From Immundisolibacter sp049322795 (lineage in GTDB: Bacteria > Pseudomonadota > Gammaproteobacteria > Immundisolibacterales > Immundisolibacteraceae), in NCBI GenBank assembly GCA_049322795.1, contig JBMOQH010000008.1, positions 349,295 through 413,294 on the forward strand: a DNA stretch of 64,000 nt, given 5' to 3'. The position numbers were made by a program, and so were the translations under genes. Below the pieces are notes generated by a model. That model ran no database searches, was not told the DNA's origin, and saw nothing but the letters and a program-made list of their open reading frames with translations. Below are positions 52,954 through 62,565 of the stretch, one piece after another (position 1 is the first letter of the stretch; each line of letters begins with the position of its first letter).

Positions 52954-54237
52954 CTAGGCCGCGACGGCGTCGTCGAAGCTGAGTGTTTCCTCGGTGACCT
53001 GCACCTTGGACAGCACCCAGTCTACGAGTTGCTCTTCGAGCGTCATGTTCTCGACTTCCTGCAGGCGCTCGGGCTGGCTGTAGTACCAGTTCACGAACAT
53101 GTCGGTGTCGCCGAAGCCGGCCGCCATGCGCTCGATTTCCGCACGCACCCGCTGCGGATCCGCCTTGATGCCTTCCCGTTGGGTGATTTCAGCAAGCAGC
53201 AGGCCAAGTCGCACCCGCCGCACCGCTTCGGCCTCGTAAGGCGCCATGTCGCCGTGCGGATCGAGGTTCGGGTTGCGCTCGTGTGCCTGGTGAGCGAGGT
53301 TGTGCGCCTCCCGGTGCACCAGGCCGTGCGGCAGATCGAACTGGTGCTGGTCGACCAGCAGCTGCATCACGGCCGCCTTGCGGCGGCGGCGCAGCGCCGA
53401 GTGCAGCTCCTGTTCGAGCCGCTCGCGCAGTCGCGCCCGCAGGCTGTCCAGATCGCCATCCTCGATGCCGAAGGCCTGCGCGAACTCGGCATCGAGTGCC
53501 GGCAACACGCACTCCTGCACGGCCTTCACCGTCACGGCGAACGCCGCCGCCTTGCCGGCGAGGGTGTCGCGCGGGTAGTCAGCGGGGAAGCTGACCTGCA
53601 CGGTGCGCTGCTCGCCGGCGCTGGCGCCGACCAGCTGATCCTCGAAGTCACCGATCAAGGTCCCGCTGCCGAGCACGATCGGCACGTCCTGGGCACTGCC
53701 GCCCTCGAAGGTCTCGCCGTCGATGCTGCCGACGAAGTCGATCATCACGCGGTCGTCGCGCGCGGCCGGGCGGGCCACGTCGGGCCACTCGGCGCGCTGG
53801 CGGCGCATGCGCTCGAGCATGGCCTCCACGTCGGCGTCGGTGACGACTGCGGTCGGTACGGTCAGCGTCAGGGTCGCGAAGTCGGCCAGGGTGATGTCCG
53901 GAAACACCTCGAAGCGGGCCGAGAAGCGCAGCGTGTCGGCGTCCTCCGCCGGTTCCGGGTGGATGTCCGGGTTGCCGGTCGGGCGCAGCTGGTGTTCGCC
54001 CAGGCCCTCGATGTATTTGCTCTGCAGGAACTCGCCAAGGACTTCGTCCCGAATGCGCGCGCCATGCTGGCGGCGCACCACTGACAGCGGCGCCTTGCCG
54101 GGACGAAAACCGTTCACGCGCGCTTGGCGCGCGAGCTGGTTCAGGCGCGTGGCGACCTGCTGCTCGATCTCGGTCACGGGCAGGGACAACATCAACCGGC
54201 GCTCCAGCGCGCCGGTGCTTTCGAGGGAGGTGGTCAT
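52954..54237 (-). CDS. tig: Trigger factor
   Basis: 427 residues. The N-terminal ribosome-binding domain contains the docking motif region NGFRPGKAPLSVVRRQHG (GFRxGxxP), followed by an FKBP-type prolyl isomerase domain (VMIDFVGSIDGETFEGGSA, about 160-245) and the C-terminal chaperone arms. It meets nascent chains at the ribosome exit tunnel. Together with clpP, clpX, lon, hupB and ppiD it makes a conserved proteostasis block. tRNA-Leu lies just upstream on the same strand. Confidence 0.97.
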   Translation of the reverse strand: MTTSLESTGALERRLMLSLPVTEIEQQVATRLNQLARQARVNGFRPGKAPLSVVRRQHGARIRDEVLGEFLQSKYIEGLGEHQLRPTGNPDIHPEPAEDADTLRFSARFEVFPDITLADFATLTLTVPTAVVTDADVEAMLERMRRQRAEWPDVARPAARDDRVMIDFVGSIDGETFEGGSAQDVPIVLGSGTLIGDFEDQLVGASAGEQRTVQVSFPADYPRDTLAGKAAAFAVTVKAVQECVLPALDAEFAQAFGIEDGDLDSLRARLRERLEQELHSALRRRRKAAVMQLLVDQHQFDLPHGLVHREAHNLAHQAHERNPNLDPHGDMAPYEAEAVRRVRLGLLLAEITQREGIKADPQRVRAEIERMAAGFGDTDMFVNWYYSQPERLQEVENMTLEEQLVDWVLSKVQVTEETLSFDDAVAA

Positions 54238-54274
54238 CAGGAATTTCGGAGCTTGAGATGAATCGGGTGGGAAA

Positions 54275-54359
54275 TGGTGCGAAAGGAGAGACTCGAACTC
54301 TCACGGGTTGCCCCGCTGGTACCTAAAACCAGTGCGTCTACCAGTTCCGCCACTTTCGC
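54275..54359 (-). tRNA. tRNA-Leu (TAG)
   Basis: Class II tRNA of 85 bases with an encoded CCA: acceptor GCGAAAG, D-arm TGGCGGAACTGGTAGACGC, anticodon loop TTTAGGT within CTGGT/ACCAG, a long variable arm (CGGGGCAACCCGT) and T-arm AGTTCGAGTCT. Confidence 0.97.
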
Positions 54360-54608
54360 TACGGGCGCCGTCGAATGCGCGCCGCCGCGGCAGTATACCG
54401 AAGCCGGCTCCGGTCCCTGCGCGGGGGGCGTCGGCCCCGGCGTCGGCCCGGTGGTTCGGCTGCCGCCAGCATGTCGATCCGTCAACGGCTGTCACGAATC
54501 GGTGTTCCCATGCCCGTGGGAAAATGGCCGCGCATTCAGATTCCGGGGCTCGCCCGAAGCTTCTTCGGCGCGCGCGCGCCCGCCCCCACAACCCCCACAG
54601 GTCGTTCC

Positions 54609-55676
54609 ATGTCCACAGCTACGCCAGTTGCCCGCGCAGCGCCCGCGCCGATGTCGACTTTCGAGCGTTACCTCACGCTGTGGGTGTTCGCCTGCATCCT
54701 GGTCGGCATCGCGCTCGGCCAGGCGCTGCCCGGCCCGGTGCAGTGGCTCGGCCGGCTCGAGGTCGCCCGCGTCAACCTGCCGGTCGGCCTGCTGATCTGG
54801 GTGATGATCATCCCGATGCTGGTGAAGGTGGACTTCGGTGCGCTGGGCGAGGTGCGCCGGCACGTGCGTGGGATCGGCGTGACGCTGTTCGTGAACTGGT
54901 TGGTCAAGCCGTTCTCGATGGCCTTGCTGGCCTGGTTGTTCATACGCCAGTTGTTCGCGCCCTGGCTGCCGGCCGAACAGATCGACAGCTACATCGCCGG
55001 CCTCATCCTGCTGGCGGCGGCGCCGTGCACGGCCATGGTGTTCGTGTGGAGCCGTCTCACCAACGGGGATCCGCTGTTCACGCTGTCGCAGGTGGCGCTC
55101 AACGACACCATCATGGTGTTCGCTTTCGCCCCGATCGTCGCCCTGCTGCTCGGCATTTCGTCCATCCATGTGCCCTGGGCCACGCTGCTGACCTCGGTGG
55201 GGCTGTACATCGTGATCCCGGTGATCCTGGCGCAGCTGTGGCGTCGCGCGCTGCTGCAGCGCGGGCAGGGCGCCTTCGACGCCGCCATGCAGCGCATTGG
55301 GCCATGGTCGACGGCGGCGCTGCTGGCGACACTGGTGCTGCTGTTCGCCTTTCAGGGCGAGGCGATCATCCGCCAGCCGCTGGTGATCGCCCTGCTGGCG
55401 GTGCCGATCCTGATACAGGTGTTCTTCAATTCCGCGCTGGCGTACTGGCTGAACCGACGGGTCGGCGAGCAGCACAGCGTGGCCTGTCCTTCGGCGCTGA
55501 TCGGCGCGTCGAATTTCTTCGAGCTGGCGGTGGCGGCCGCCATCAGCCTGTTCGGTTTCGAATCCGGCGCGGCGCTCGCCACCGTGGTCGGCGTGCTGAT
55601 CGAGGTGCCGGTGATGCTGCTGGTGGTGCGCGTGGTCAACCGCAGCAAGGGCTGGTACGAGCAGCGGACCGCCTGA
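54609..55676 (+). CDS. arsB: ACR3 family arsenite efflux transporter
   Basis: 355 residues with about ten membrane helices. The ACR3 landmarks are LGQALPGPVQWLG, LIWVMIIPMLVKVDFG, the essential Cys in LLAAAPCTAMVFVWSRLTNG and the conserved GASNFFELAVA. ACR3 carriers expel arsenite using the proton gradient. The start is the ATG at 54609; an ATG at 54651 is also possible. No arsR or arsC lies beside it, so regulation is not visible; a glutathione S-transferase lies downstream on the other strand. Confidence 0.92.
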   Translation: MSTATPVARAAPAPMSTFERYLTLWVFACILVGIALGQALPGPVQWLGRLEVARVNLPVGLLIWVMIIPMLVKVDFGALGEVRRHVRGIGVTLFVNWLVKPFSMALLAWLFIRQLFAPWLPAEQIDSYIAGLILLAAAPCTAMVFVWSRLTNGDPLFTLSQVALNDTIMVFAFAPIVALLLGISSIHVPWATLLTSVGLYIVIPVILAQLWRRALLQRGQGAFDAAMQRIGPWSTAALLATLVLLFAFQGEAIIRQPLVIALLAVPILIQVFFNSALAYWLNRRVGEQHSVACPSALIGASNFFELAVAAAISLFGFESGAALATVVGVLIEVPVMLLVVRVVNRSKGWYEQRTA

Positions 55677-55736
55677 GCGCCGCCCGGCGCCACGCTGGAG
55701 GCAAGGTCCGAGGCGCTGAGCCGGCGCTGCGGCGGA

Positions 55737-56348
55737 CTATGGGCTGGGCGCCGAGAGCGCCAGCGTGGTCTGCCAAGCCGGACGGGCGGCCAGGCGATCG
55801 AGGTAGCGGTCGATCGTCCCGGGCAGTGCAAAGTCCGCGGCGCGCAGTGCCGCAAGGTGCGGCAGCATCACAAGGTCGGCCAGCGTGTAGCGACCCAGCA
55901 GGTAGTCGTTGCCGGCCAGCGCCTCGGCCAGGATTTCGAGCTTGCGCGCGATGTGGCCGCTCAGGGTGGCAATGGCCTGCGCGTCGCGTGCGGCCTCCGG
56001 CTTTGCCATTTCCGCCACCAGGCGCTGGCGCGGCGCGTTGAACGTGGCGGGTTGCCACAGCAGCCATTTGTAAACCCGGGCCCGCTCGTCGAGCGCCTGC
56101 GGCAGAAGGCCGCCGTGCGGGTACTTCTCGGCCAGGTACAGCAGGATGGCGGATGACTCCCACAGCGTGAGCTCGCCGTCCACCAGGGTTGGCACGAGGC
56201 CGTTCGGGTTGACGCGCAAGTAATCCGGCGCGTGCTGTGCGCCGGCGGCGAGGTCGATGACGACGAAGTCGTAGTCGACGGCGAGTTCCGCCAGGCACAG
56301 GCGCACCTTGCGGGTGTTGCCGGATCGCCAGAATCCGTACAGCCGCAT
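55737..56348 (-). CDS. Glutathione S-transferase family protein
   Basis: 203 residues. The N-terminal thioredoxin-like domain starts MRLYGFWRSGNTRKVRLCLA, with the N-site Ser near residue 9 and the glutathione-binding NPNGLVPTL and ESSAILLYLAEKYP. The C-terminal helical domain contains YTLADLVMLPHLAAL. The Val-Pro turn and E-S pair are as expected. GAGGAGG stands eight bases before the ATG at 56348. The substrate is unknown; position between arsenite exporter and outer-membrane protein hints at stress defence only. Confidence 0.92.
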   Translation of the reverse strand: MRLYGFWRSGNTRKVRLCLAELAVDYDFVVIDLAAGAQHAPDYLRVNPNGLVPTLVDGELTLWESSAILLYLAEKYPHGGLLPQALDERARVYKWLLWQPATFNAPRQRLVAEMAKPEAARDAQAIATLSGHIARKLEILAEALAGNDYLLGRYTLADLVMLPHLAALRAADFALPGTIDRYLDRLAARPAWQTTLALSAPSP

Positions 56349-56467
56349 CGCAAGAACCTCCTCAAGCGGCACGCCCATGGGCAGGCCGCGACAGTATGTC
56401 GCATTCCCTTGGCCCGATAGCGCGTGGACACTGCGCGCCGTTTTTCAGCGCCTGTCGGGAGTCCACC

Positions 56468-57523
56468 GTGCGTCGTTTCGCCCTTGCTGCACTCGCTCAA
56501 GCCTTTGTATTGGCCGCCCCAGTGGTGCGGGCCGATGGTCCGCAAACCGCTCGTGCCGACGGGCACGCGCCGATCGGCGTGATGGCCGACCATCTGCACA
56601 AGGCCGGGGACTGGATGGTCGGCTACCGGTTCATGCGCACCTACCAGGACGAACTGCGCGACGGCACCGATCGTGTCAGCAAGCGGGAGGCCTACTCGTC
56701 CGTGGCCAGTGGCGGTTACGGCTACCACAACGCGCCGACCCGCATGACCATGAACATGCACATGCTGGAGGTTATGTACGGCTGGTCGGACCGGCTCACG
56801 CTGATGCTGATGGCCGGTTACATGGACATGGGCATGAACGCCGAACTGCACCCCCATGGCATGGCGGCGCCGGTGCCGTACCGCATGGATTCGAGCGGCT
56901 GGTCCGATACGGAACTGTCGATGCTGTTCGATGCCGGCCGGACCGCGCACGGCGCCTGGGTCGGCAAGCTGGGCCTCAGCCTGCCGACCGGCAGCATCAC
57001 CGAGTCCGACGGCATGCCGCATGGGCACGGGGGCGCCATGGTGCCGATGCGCATGGAATACAACATGCAGCTGGGCTCCGGCACCTACGACCTGCGCCCG
57101 GCCATGACCTACTCCGAGCAACGCGCAAACTGGTCCTGGGGCGCGCAGGCAAGCGCGGTGCTGCGCCTGGGCGAAAACGATCAGGACTACCGCCTGGGCC
57201 ACCGGGGCGAGCTCACCGCCTGGGCGGCGCGGCTGTGGACACCCGCGGTCAGCACCTCGCTGCGCCTGGTCGGTTCGCGCTGGGGCAACATCCACGGTCG
57301 GGACTCCGCAATAGACCCGCACATGTCGCCGGCGGCGGACCCCGACGCGCAGGGCGGGCAGCGGGTCGACGTCGGCCTCGGCGCGAACCTTTATGTGCCG
57401 GGCGGGACGCTCAAGGGCCAGCGCCTGGCGGTCGAGCTGTTGCGACCGGTGTACGAAGACCTCGACGGTCCGCAGCTCGGCAACGAGTGGACGCTGAACG
57501 CCGGCTGGCAGTACGCCTTCTGA
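56468..57523 (+). CDS. Met/His-rich putative outer-membrane beta-barrel protein
   Basis: 351 residues from a GTG at 56468 with GGGAG six bases upstream; an ATG at 56396 in frame has no signal peptide. The signal peptide is RRFALAALAQAFVLAAPVVRA. The mature chain alternates hydrophobic and polar residues and ends in a terminal Phe (GWQYAF), as in outer-membrane barrels. Met- and His-rich segments stand out: TRMTMNMHMLEVMYGW, MLMAGYMDMGMNAELHPHGM and DGMPHGHGGAMVPMRMEY. Such composition is common in copper- or silver-linked outer-membrane proteins; copper binding is inferred. Confidence 0.75.
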   Translation: MRRFALAALAQAFVLAAPVVRADGPQTARADGHAPIGVMADHLHKAGDWMVGYRFMRTYQDELRDGTDRVSKREAYSSVASGGYGYHNAPTRMTMNMHMLEVMYGWSDRLTLMLMAGYMDMGMNAELHPHGMAAPVPYRMDSSGWSDTELSMLFDAGRTAHGAWVGKLGLSLPTGSITESDGMPHGHGGAMVPMRMEYNMQLGSGTYDLRPAMTYSEQRANWSWGAQASAVLRLGENDQDYRLGHRGELTAWAARLWTPAVSTSLRLVGSRWGNIHGRDSAIDPHMSPAADPDAQGGQRVDVGLGANLYVPGGTLKGQRLAVELLRPVYEDLDGPQLGNEWTLNAGWQYAF

Positions 57524-57544
57524 GGATCACCGCCGGGCGGCCGC

Positions 57545-58789
57545 TCAGCCGCCCGCCAGCAGCAGCAGCGGGTCTTCCACCGCGGCCAGGATGGGCTGCA
57601 TGAAGCGCAGCGCCGTCACGCCGTCGATCAGCCGGTGGTCATAGGACAGCACCAGGTTCAGGCGGCGCTGGATCTCGATGCGGCTGTCGTCGACCACCAC
57701 CGGTTCGCTGCGCACCCGGCCCATGCCCAGGATGGCCACCTGCGGCGGGTTGATGATGGGGGTGCCGAAGATGTCCTGCCCGCCGTGGCTGCCCCAGTTG
57801 CTGAGCGTGAAGGTGGCGCCGCGCAGGTCGTCCGGGGCGAGCTTGCGCTCCCGGGCGCGGGCGGCCAGATCCTCGATGGCCGCCGACAGCTCGACCACGC
57901 CCAGGCGGTCGGCGTCGCGGATCACCGGCACCACGAGGCCGGCGTCCGTGTAGGCGGCAAAGCCGATGTGGTAGTAGTGCTTCTCGATGACTTCCAGCGT
58001 GTCGTCGTCGATGCTGGCGTTGAACTGCGGCATGGCCTTCAGCGCCGGGATCAGCGCCTTGATCAGCAGCGCCACGTACGACACCCGCGTGCCGGTGTGG
58101 GTGGACAGGCGCTTTCGCGCCGCCTCGAAGGCGGCGGCGTTGACGGCAAAGCCGGTGGTCGCCTGCGGCACGTGGGCGGCGCGGCTCATGCTGTCGTACA
58201 TGGCCCGGGCGATGCCGGTCAGGCGCCAGCGGCGCTCGCCGCCGGCCGCGGCGGGCAGGGTGGCCGGGGCCGGCGCGGGAGCCTGGCGCCGCGCCACCAG
58301 CGCGTCGATGTCCTCGCGCAGCACGCGGCCCTTGGGTCCGCTGCCGTTCAATCCCGCCAGGTCCACACCGTGCTCGCGGGCGTAGCGGCGGGTGCTCGGC
58401 GTGGCGCGGACCGGGCCCGCTTGCGCTGATGCCGTCGCGGGCGTCGGGGCCGGTGCGGGGGCGGGCGCGGTGCTCGCCGCCGATGCCGGCGCGGCGGGTG
58501 CCGGCGGCGGTGCGGCATGCTTCTCGCCCGAGAACTGCTGCGCCGGCGGCCGCTCGGCGTCGAACACGGCGAGGATCTCGCCGACCCTGACGGTCTGCCC
58601 GACCTGCGCCGCCAGCTGCTCCACCCGGCCGCTGCACGGCGCCGGGATCTCCACCGTCGCCTTGTCGGTCTCGATTTCGCACAGCACCTGGTCCTCGCGC
58701 ACCGGCTCGCCGGGCGCCACGTGCCAGGCCAGCAGCTCGGACTCGGTGATGCCCTCGCCGACGTCCGGCAAACGAAATTCAAAGCGCAT
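57545..58789 (-). CDS. 2-oxo acid dehydrogenase E2 (dihydrolipoyl acyltransferase)
   Basis: 414 residues. One lipoyl domain with Lys43 in ETDKATVEI, an Ala/Pro-rich hinge (about 90-125), a peripheral-subunit-binding domain (TPSTRRYAREHGVDLAGL...GRVLREDIDAL) and a catalytic domain ending with SYDHRLIDG (His about 385). It transfers the acyl group from E1 to CoA. Together with E1-alpha and E1-beta it forms a branched-chain or pyruvate dehydrogenase-type complex; acetoin-type is also possible. E3 is not encoded nearby. Confidence 0.93.
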   Translation of the reverse strand: MRFEFRLPDVGEGITESELLAWHVAPGEPVREDQVLCEIETDKATVEIPAPCSGRVEQLAAQVGQTVRVGEILAVFDAERPPAQQFSGEKHAAPPPAPAAPASAASTAPAPAPAPTPATASAQAGPVRATPSTRRYAREHGVDLAGLNGSGPKGRVLREDIDALVARRQAPAPAPATLPAAAGGERRWRLTGIARAMYDSMSRAAHVPQATTGFAVNAAAFEAARKRLSTHTGTRVSYVALLIKALIPALKAMPQFNASIDDDTLEVIEKHYYHIGFAAYTDAGLVVPVIRDADRLGVVELSAAIEDLAARARERKLAPDDLRGATFTLSNWGSHGGQDIFGTPIINPPQVAILGMGRVRSEPVVVDDSRIEIQRRLNLVLSYDHRLIDGVTALRFMQPILAAVEDPLLLLAGG

Positions 58790-58803
58790 CGCTTGCGTCT
58801 CCT

Positions 58804-59805
58804 TCAGAACCGGTACTGCAGCACCGATTCGATGCCGTGCCGCACGCGCCGGATGTCCGGCAGGTAGTGATCCTCGGTCTGGTTCTCGGGGAACTGCACG
58901 TCGAAGGCCGTCACCCGCCGCACCGGCGCCTTCAGGCAATCGAACACGTGCTCGTTGACCAGCGCCGACAGTTCCGCGCCAAGGCCGAGCGTGCGCCGCG
59001 CCTCGTGCACGATGACGCAGCGCCCGGTGCGCCGCACCGAGTCGAGAATGGTCGGGACGTCGAGCGGCGCCAGCACGCGCAGATCGATCAGTTCGGCGTC
59101 GACGGCCATCTCGTCGATGGCCTGCCGGGCCACGTGCACCATGGCGCCCCAGGCCAGCACCGTCACCTCGCGGCCCTCGCGCACCACGCGCGCCTGGTCG
59201 AGCGGCAGGGCATAGGGCGCGTTCGGCACCGGCTCGCGAAACGCGCGATACAGGCGGCTGTGCTCCAGGAACACCACCGGGTCGTCGCAGCGGATGGAGG
59301 CCGCCAGCAGGCCCTTGGCCTCGGCCGGCGTGCTGGGGCACACCACGCGCACGCCGGGCGTGTGGATGAGGTAGGACTCGGTCGACTCCGAATGGAACTG
59401 CAAGGGCTTGATGCCGCCGCCGAACGGCGTGCGGATGGTCATCGGCACCGAGAACTGCCCGCCCGAGCGCTCGCGCACGTTCGACATCAGGCACACGAAC
59501 TGCCCGAAGGCGTTGTACAGAAAGCCCAGGAACTGGATCTCCACCACCGGCCGCTCGCCGCGCATGGCCATGCCGACGGCGGCGCCGACGAGGCCGTTTT
59601 CCGACAGCGGCGTGTCGATTACGCGCTCGCCGCCGAAGGCGTCGTACAGGCCCTCGGTGGCGCGGAACACGCCGCCGATGGGGCCGATGTCGTAGCCCAT
59701 CACCCGCACCGCGGGATCGCGCGCCAGCTCGTCGCGCAGCGCCGCGTTGACCGCCTGCACCAGGTTCAGATCGGTGGTCACGCCTGCGTCCGTGGGCGCG
59801 TTCAT
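58804..59805 (-). CDS. 2-oxo acid dehydrogenase E1 component, beta subunit
   Basis: 333 residues, transketolase-like: NLVQAVNAALRDELARDP, DTPLSENGLVGAAVGMAMRG (conserved Glu of the ThDP site), GGGIKPLQFHSESTESYL and the C-terminal EARRTLGLGAELSALVNEH. It dimerises with the alpha subunit to bind thiamine diphosphate. Its ATG overlaps the alpha stop by four bases and 14 bases separate it from E2, so the three are one operon. Similarity is highest to branched-chain-type E1-beta by eye. Confidence 0.94.
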   Translation of the reverse strand: MNAPTDAGVTTDLNLVQAVNAALRDELARDPAVRVMGYDIGPIGGVFRATEGLYDAFGGERVIDTPLSENGLVGAAVGMAMRGERPVVEIQFLGFLYNAFGQFVCLMSNVRERSGGQFSVPMTIRTPFGGGIKPLQFHSESTESYLIHTPGVRVVCPSTPAEAKGLLAASIRCDDPVVFLEHSRLYRAFREPVPNAPYALPLDQARVVREGREVTVLAWGAMVHVARQAIDEMAVDAELIDLRVLAPLDVPTILDSVRRTGRCVIVHEARRTLGLGAELSALVNEHVFDCLKAPVRRVTAFDVQFPENQTEDHYLPDIRRVRHGIESVLQYRF

Positions 59806-60941
59806 GCCAGGGTCTCCGGGTCGATGGCGGTGTACGGGTTGGCGTCGTTCAGCTCGGCTGCCAGCTCCCGCTGCTGCAGGCGCAGATGCCAGCCGGGATC
59901 GTCGAACAGCTGGCTGTCGAACATCGTCATCGGGTCCGAGCGCGGGATCGGCAGGGCGCGGGCCGCCGCCGCCTGCACCTCGGTGAGGCACTCGGCCTCG
60001 TACTGCTCGCGCAGCGCCTCGCTGTACAGCCCGCGGGCGGCGAGGTAGGCCTCGAAGCGCGGGCGTGGGTCGTATTGCTTCCACTGCTCGGCCAGCGCCT
60101 GGTCGCGGTACACCTCGGCGCTGTCGGACGTGTTGTGGTCCACCACGCGGTAGGTGACGGCCTCGATCAGCGTCGGGCCGCCGCCGGCGCGGGCACGGTC
60201 CACCGCCTCGCGGGTTTTCTGGTACACGGCCAGCACGTCGTTGCCGTCCACCCGCTCGCCGGGCAGGCCGTGCGCCAGCGCCTTGTGGGCGAAGGTGGGC
60301 GCCGCGTGCTGGCGGTGCGCCGGCGTGGAAATGGCCCACTGGTTGTTGTGCACCACCACCACCAGCGGCGCCTTGAACACGGCGGCGAAGTTCAGCGCGT
60401 CGTGGAAGTCGCCCTCGCTGGTGGAGCCCTCGCCGGTGAAGGCCAGCGTCACGATGTCGCGGCCGTTCAGCTTGTCGGCCATGGCCGAGCCGGCGGCGTT
60501 CAACACGTTGGTGCCCAGGATCACGCCGTAGGGCGTGAAGGTGACGCCGGGCGGGCGTTCCAGCGGCAGGTGCTCGGCGACGGTCTCGGGCGCGCCGCCG
60601 CGCAGGATGGCCAGCGTGCGGTCCATGGGCACGCCCCAGTACAAATGCGCCGCGAACTGCCGGTAGGACGGGAAGCACCAGTCGCCGTCCCGCAGCGCCG
60701 CCGCGGCGCCGAGGCCGACGGCCTCCTCGTAGGTGGACTGGGCGGTGACGCTCAGTTCCCCGCGCCGCTGCATGCGGATGGTGTGGGTCTCGTAGGCGCG
60801 CGTGAGCACCAGCGTGCGGTACAGGCGCAGCAGGGTTTCATCGTCGAGGTCCGGCGGGGTGCCGACCAGACTGCCGTCCGGCGCCAGAACGCGAAAGAAG
60901 TCCTCGTCCGGGGCCTGCTCGGCCCACTTGTGCTGTCCCAT
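59802..60941 (-). CDS. 2-oxo acid dehydrogenase E1 component, alpha subunit
   Basis: 379 residues from the ATG at 60941; the frame is open further upstream, but AGGAGGCAGCG precedes this ATG. The ThDP motif runs from GEGSTSEGDFHDALNFAA to NNQWAIS. Other landmarks are YRQFAAHLYWGVPMDR and the regulatory-loop region VTYRVVDHNTSDSAEVYR, in which Asn/Thr/Ser replace the phosphorylated loop of mitochondrial enzymes. The N-terminal 40 residues (DEDFFRVLAPDGSLVGTPPD) match the branched-chain-type E1-alpha group. Confidence 0.94.
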   Translation of the reverse strand: MGQHKWAEQAPDEDFFRVLAPDGSLVGTPPDLDDETLLRLYRTLVLTRAYETHTIRMQRRGELSVTAQSTYEEAVGLGAAAALRDGDWCFPSYRQFAAHLYWGVPMDRTLAILRGGAPETVAEHLPLERPPGVTFTPYGVILGTNVLNAAGSAMADKLNGRDIVTLAFTGEGSTSEGDFHDALNFAAVFKAPLVVVVHNNQWAISTPAHRQHAAPTFAHKALAHGLPGERVDGNDVLAVYQKTREAVDRARAGGGPTLIEAVTYRVVDHNTSDSAEVYRDQALAEQWKQYDPRPRFEAYLAARGLYSEALREQYEAECLTEVQAAAARALPIPRSDPMTMFDSQLFDDPGWHLRLQQRELAAELNDANPYTAIDPETLA

Positions 60942-60980
60942 CGCTGCCTCCTCGACCGCCGGCCCGAACGACCGGCCACC

Positions 60981-60986
60981 TATAAT
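60981..60986 (+). promoter_or_regulatory. Possible -10 element for the aldehyde dehydrogenase gene
   Basis: A perfect TATAAT 60 bases before the ATG at 61046, in the divergent gap with E1-alpha; no clear -35 hexamer. Confidence 0.35.
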
Positions 60987-61045
60987 GCCATCGACAATCC
61001 CATCGCCTCCCGGCGCCCCGCGCCGCGCCATTTCAAGGACTGACC

Positions 61046-62497
61046 ATGATCGACTCGCCGCTGCTGCCGCATCTGGACGCTTACATCGACGGTCGCTGGA
61101 CCAAGGCCGCCTCGGGCAAGACCTTCAAGGTCATCAACCCGGCCACCGGCGATCATCTGGCCGATGTCGCCTCGCTGGCCCGCGAGGAGGTGGTGGCCGC
61201 CATCGAATCGGCCAAGGCGGCATTGCGCACGCCATCGAGCTTCGAACAGCGCCATGCCTGGCTGACGGGCATCGCGAACGCGCTGCGCGAACATCGCGAG
61301 GAAATCGGCCGCATCCTGTGCCTCGAGCACGGCAAGACCTGGAAGGAGGGCGCCGGCGAGGCCGACTACGCGGCGGGCTTCTTCGCCTATTGCGCCGAGC
61401 ATCTGGACCTGCTGAAGCCCCGCACGCTCGACGAGAAGCCGCGCGGCTGCACCTGGACCGTGCGGTACCGCCCGGCCGGCGTGGTGGGGCTGATCGTGCC
61501 GTGGAACTTTCCGATCGGCATGATCGCCAAGAAGCTGTCGGCTGCCATCGCCGCCGACTGCGCCAGCATCGTCAAGCCGGCCTCCAAGACGCCGCTGACC
61601 ATGCTGGCGCTGTTCACGCTGCTGGATCAGGTGGTCAAGCTGCCGGCCGGGCGCGCCAATCTGGTGATGGGCTCGGCCGGCATGATCGGCGACACGCTGC
61701 TCGGGCATCCGGACGTGGCGGTGGTGAGCTTCACCGGTTCCACCGAGGTCGGCCGCGAGTTGATCGAGAAGAGCGCGCCGCAGGTCAAGCGCCTGACGCT
61801 GGAACTCGGCGGCAACGCGCCGTTCGTCGTGTTCGAGGACGCCGACCTTGATCTCGCCGCCGACCAGCTGATGCTGAGCAAGTTCCGCGGCAACGGCCAG
61901 ACCTGCGTGTGCGCCAACCGCGTGTACGTGCAGCGCTCGGTGGCCGATGCGTATCTGGACAAGATTGTCGAGCGGGTGAAAAAGCTCAAGCTCGGCAACG
62001 GCATGGACCCCGACACCGACATCGGTCCCCTGGTCGACCGCGCCGGTTACGAGAAGGTGCGCCAGCACGTCGAGGACGCGGTGGCCAAGGGCGCCAGGCT
62101 GCTGATCGGCGGCGGCGGCAAGCCGCTCGATGCCGAGTGGGGCGGCTTTCACGCGCCGACCGTGGTGCGCGGCGTGACGCGCGACATGGCCTGCTGGCGC
62201 GAGGAGACCTTCGGCCCGCTGGTGCCGGTGGCCGAGTTCGACGGCGAGGCGGACGTGCTGGAGCAGGCCAACGACACCGAGTTCGGTCTGGCCGCCTACG
62301 TGTTCACCCGCGACGAGGCGCGCGCCCAGCGCGTCATCGGCGGCCTGCAGTTCCAGCACGTGGGCTGGAACACCGGCTCCGGGCCGACGCCGGAGGCGCC
62401 GTTCGGCGGCATCAAGCAGTCCGGCTTCGGCCGCGAGGGCGGCGCCGAGGGCATCTACGAGTTCGCCGAGGCGCAGACCGTGCCGCGCGGCGCCTGA
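61046..62497 (+). CDS. NAD(P)-dependent aldehyde dehydrogenase (succinate-semialdehyde dehydrogenase-like)
   Basis: 483 residues, full-length ALDH. Oxyanion Asn in VPWNFPIGMIAKK, cofactor loop FTGSTEVGREL, general base Glu in TLELGGNAPFVVFEDAD, catalytic Cys in GNGQTCVCANRVYVQ, and EETFGPLVPVAEF near the C-terminus. GCTWTVRYRPAGVVG and GPTPEAPFGGIKQSGFGREGG agree with the succinate-semialdehyde/glutarate-semialdehyde group. The substrate could also be another aliphatic or aromatic aldehyde. It is divergent from the E1/E2 operon. Confidence 0.93.
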   Translation: MIDSPLLPHLDAYIDGRWTKAASGKTFKVINPATGDHLADVASLAREEVVAAIESAKAALRTPSSFEQRHAWLTGIANALREHREEIGRILCLEHGKTWKEGAGEADYAAGFFAYCAEHLDLLKPRTLDEKPRGCTWTVRYRPAGVVGLIVPWNFPIGMIAKKLSAAIAADCASIVKPASKTPLTMLALFTLLDQVVKLPAGRANLVMGSAGMIGDTLLGHPDVAVVSFTGSTEVGRELIEKSAPQVKRLTLELGGNAPFVVFEDADLDLAADQLMLSKFRGNGQTCVCANRVYVQRSVADAYLDKIVERVKKLKLGNGMDPDTDIGPLVDRAGYEKVRQHVEDAVAKGARLLIGGGGKPLDAEWGGFHAPTVVRGVTRDMACWREETFGPLVPVAEFDGEADVLEQANDTEFGLAAYVFTRDEARAQRVIGGLQFQHVGWNTGSGPTPEAPFGGIKQSGFGREGGAEGIYEFAEAQTVPRGA

Positions 62498-62565
62498 TCA
62501 GGGCGAGGCGGGGCGCCGGTAATCCGGCTTCCCGCACGGTTTGATTGGCACCGGCGCGGGCGCCC

